This document shows, piece after piece, positions 63,308 to 64,000 of a DNA stretch of 64,000 bases. The translations under genes and the position numbers were made by a program. The DNA lies in NCBI RefSeq assembly GCF_030408835.1, contig NZ_CP047357.1, forward strand, positions 992,001-1,056,000. The letters run 5' to 3'. Every line of letters starts with the position of its first letter. Positions within the stretch are counted from its first letter, which is position 1. This DNA comes from Corynebacterium freneyi (GTDB lineage Bacteria; Actinomycetota; Actinomycetes; Mycobacteriales; Mycobacteriaceae). The notes below the pieces were generated by a model, which worked only from the letters and a program-made list of their open reading frames with translations, searched no databases and was not told the origin of the DNA.

Positions 63308-64000
63308 GTGTCGGCTCCGTCGACCGTCGGGTCGATTCTTTCGGAGGTCGCGGCCGCGCTGGCCGACGCCGGTTGCGCGTCGCCGCAGGCAGATGCCGAA
63401 CAGCTGATGATGCACGTCAGCGGCCGGTCGCGCACCGACCTCATCCTGTCGCGCCGTGATCCGGTGGCGGCGGATGATCCCCTCGTCGCCGAGTTGCCGG
63501 CGCTGGTGGTCCGCCGCGCCGCCCGGGAGCCGTTGCAGCACATCCTGGGCACGGCGCCGATGGGCCGGTTGGAATTGGCCGTGGGGCCCGGCGTGTTCGT
63601 GCCGCGCCCGGAGACCGAACTCCTCGCCGAGTGGTGCATCACGGCGCTCGGGGATGTTGGGCTTGACGACGACCCGCATCGTCGTAAAGCAGGAGCACCG
63701 GCCGGGAACGGGCCCGTCGTGGTCGACTTGTGCACCGGATCCGGTGCGCTCGCGTTGGCCATCGCCGACCGGGTGCCCGCGGCATCGGTGACCGGCGTGG
63801 AACTCGACCCGGTTGCAGCCGAATGGGCGCGGCGCAACCTCGACTCCTGCCGCGAACTGTGGGCGGGGGAGGCCACGCCGCGAACCGGTGCGGTGCGCAT
63901 CATCGCCGGCGACGTCACCGACCCCGGCCTCGTCGACGGCGCCGACGCCCCGCTGGCCGACCTGCGCGGCCGCGTCGACCTCGTCGTCTCCAACCCGCCG
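63308..64000 (+). CDS. prmC: Release-factor glutamine methyltransferase (partial, cut by window end)
   Basis: The first 231 residues are visible, from GTG 63308. PrmC/HemK methylates the GGQ glutamine of release factors. Motifs: AAREPLQHILGTAPMGRLEL, FVPRPETELLAEW, SAM-binding VVDLCTGSGALALAIADRV, and the catalytic NPPY, of which NPP is the last thing in the window. Between AEW... and VVVDLCTG an unusual insertion of about 17 residues (GLDDDPHRRKAGAPAGNG) is encoded by an inverted pair of the CGTCGTCAAGC-type motif. Confidence 0.93.
   Translation, partial: MSAPSTVGSILSEVAAALADAGCASPQADAEQLMMHVSGRSRTDLILSRRDPVAADDPLVAELPALVVRRAAREPLQHILGTAPMGRLELAVGPGVFVPRPETELLAEWCITALGDVGLDDDPHRRKAGAPAGNGPVVVDLCTGSGALALAIADRVPAASVTGVELDPVAAEWARRNLDSCRELWAGEATPRTGAVRIIAGDVTDPGLVDGADAPLADLRGRVDLVVSNPP
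63661..63690. repeat. Inverted motif pair inside prmC
   Basis: GCTTGACGAC (63661-63670) and GTCGTAAAGC (63681-63690) form a stem with one mismatch and a 10-nt loop. It encodes part of the atypical PrmC insertion, consistent with a small hairpin element that entered in frame. Confidence 0.6.

Overview
The window is 64 kb of a high-GC actinobacterial chromosome, most likely Corynebacterium. The evidence is a fused succinyltransferase/E1 2-oxoglutarate dehydrogenase (Kgd/OdhA), the order argS-lysA-hom-thrB followed by rho-prfA-prmC, a putA/putP pair, a fused two-in-one ABC exporter, several TANNNT -10 boxes 6-8 nt before an ATG (leaderless-type promoters), and frequent GTG/TTG starts. No species can be named from the sequence alone.

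Layout. 1-2.1 kb: corA and a divergent lipoprotein. 2.1-11 kb (minus): an EcsC-like protein, a fused ABC exporter and kgd, closely spaced. 11.1-11.6 kb: a gene-free repeat block. 11.6-17 kb: a FhuF-like ferric reductase, a protein with an extreme Asp-rich tail, a divergent TetR/membrane-protein pair with a clear operator, a small protein plus ADP-ribosylglycohydrolase, and an unknown minus-strand gene. 17.0-21 kb: an island that looks less GC-rich than its surroundings, carrying a NaeI-like restriction-modification locus (truncated vsr, winged-helix HNH nuclease, NaeI-family endonuclease, 5-cytosine methyltransferase) and a frameshifted membrane gene. 21-27 kb: M19 dipeptidase, MFS transporter, a 3 x 62 bp hairpin array, a DEAD-box helicase, and a 13-bp inverted/direct repeat array. 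27-31 kb: a MacAB-like tripartite exporter and an LppP/LprE-like secreted protein. 31-38.6 kb: proline use (putA, putP) with a membrane protein and an exported HNH nuclease between them. 38.8-47.1 kb: DNA-maintenance block (SNF2 helicase, SWIM protein, SbcD, SbcC). 47-49.3 kb: a shortened YceI, two MarR paralogues, a PspC protein, tRNA-Arg(CCG). 49.3-52.3 kb: lutABC lactate oxidation. 52.5-58 kb: argS, lysA, hom, thrB. 58-64 kb: an acyl-CoA synthetase, rho with a long low-complexity insert, prfA, and prmC cut by the window end.

How the genes work together. CorA, PutP/PutA, LutABC and Kgd link ion and carbon uptake to the TCA cycle. lysA-hom-thrB form the aspartate-family branch beside argS. 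rho-prfA-prmC cover transcription termination, translation termination and release-factor methylation. The NaeI-like locus gives restriction that must be balanced by its methyltransferase, because GCCGGC-type sites occur in the window.

The most unusual signals are non-coding. (1) A short motif around CGTCGTCAAGCA recurs about 20 times, several times as inverted pairs forming hairpins and often at coding insertions or protein ends. (2) Three unrelated local repeat arrays lie between genes. (3) Inverted repeats of TTCGAACA lie beside the restriction-modification genes.
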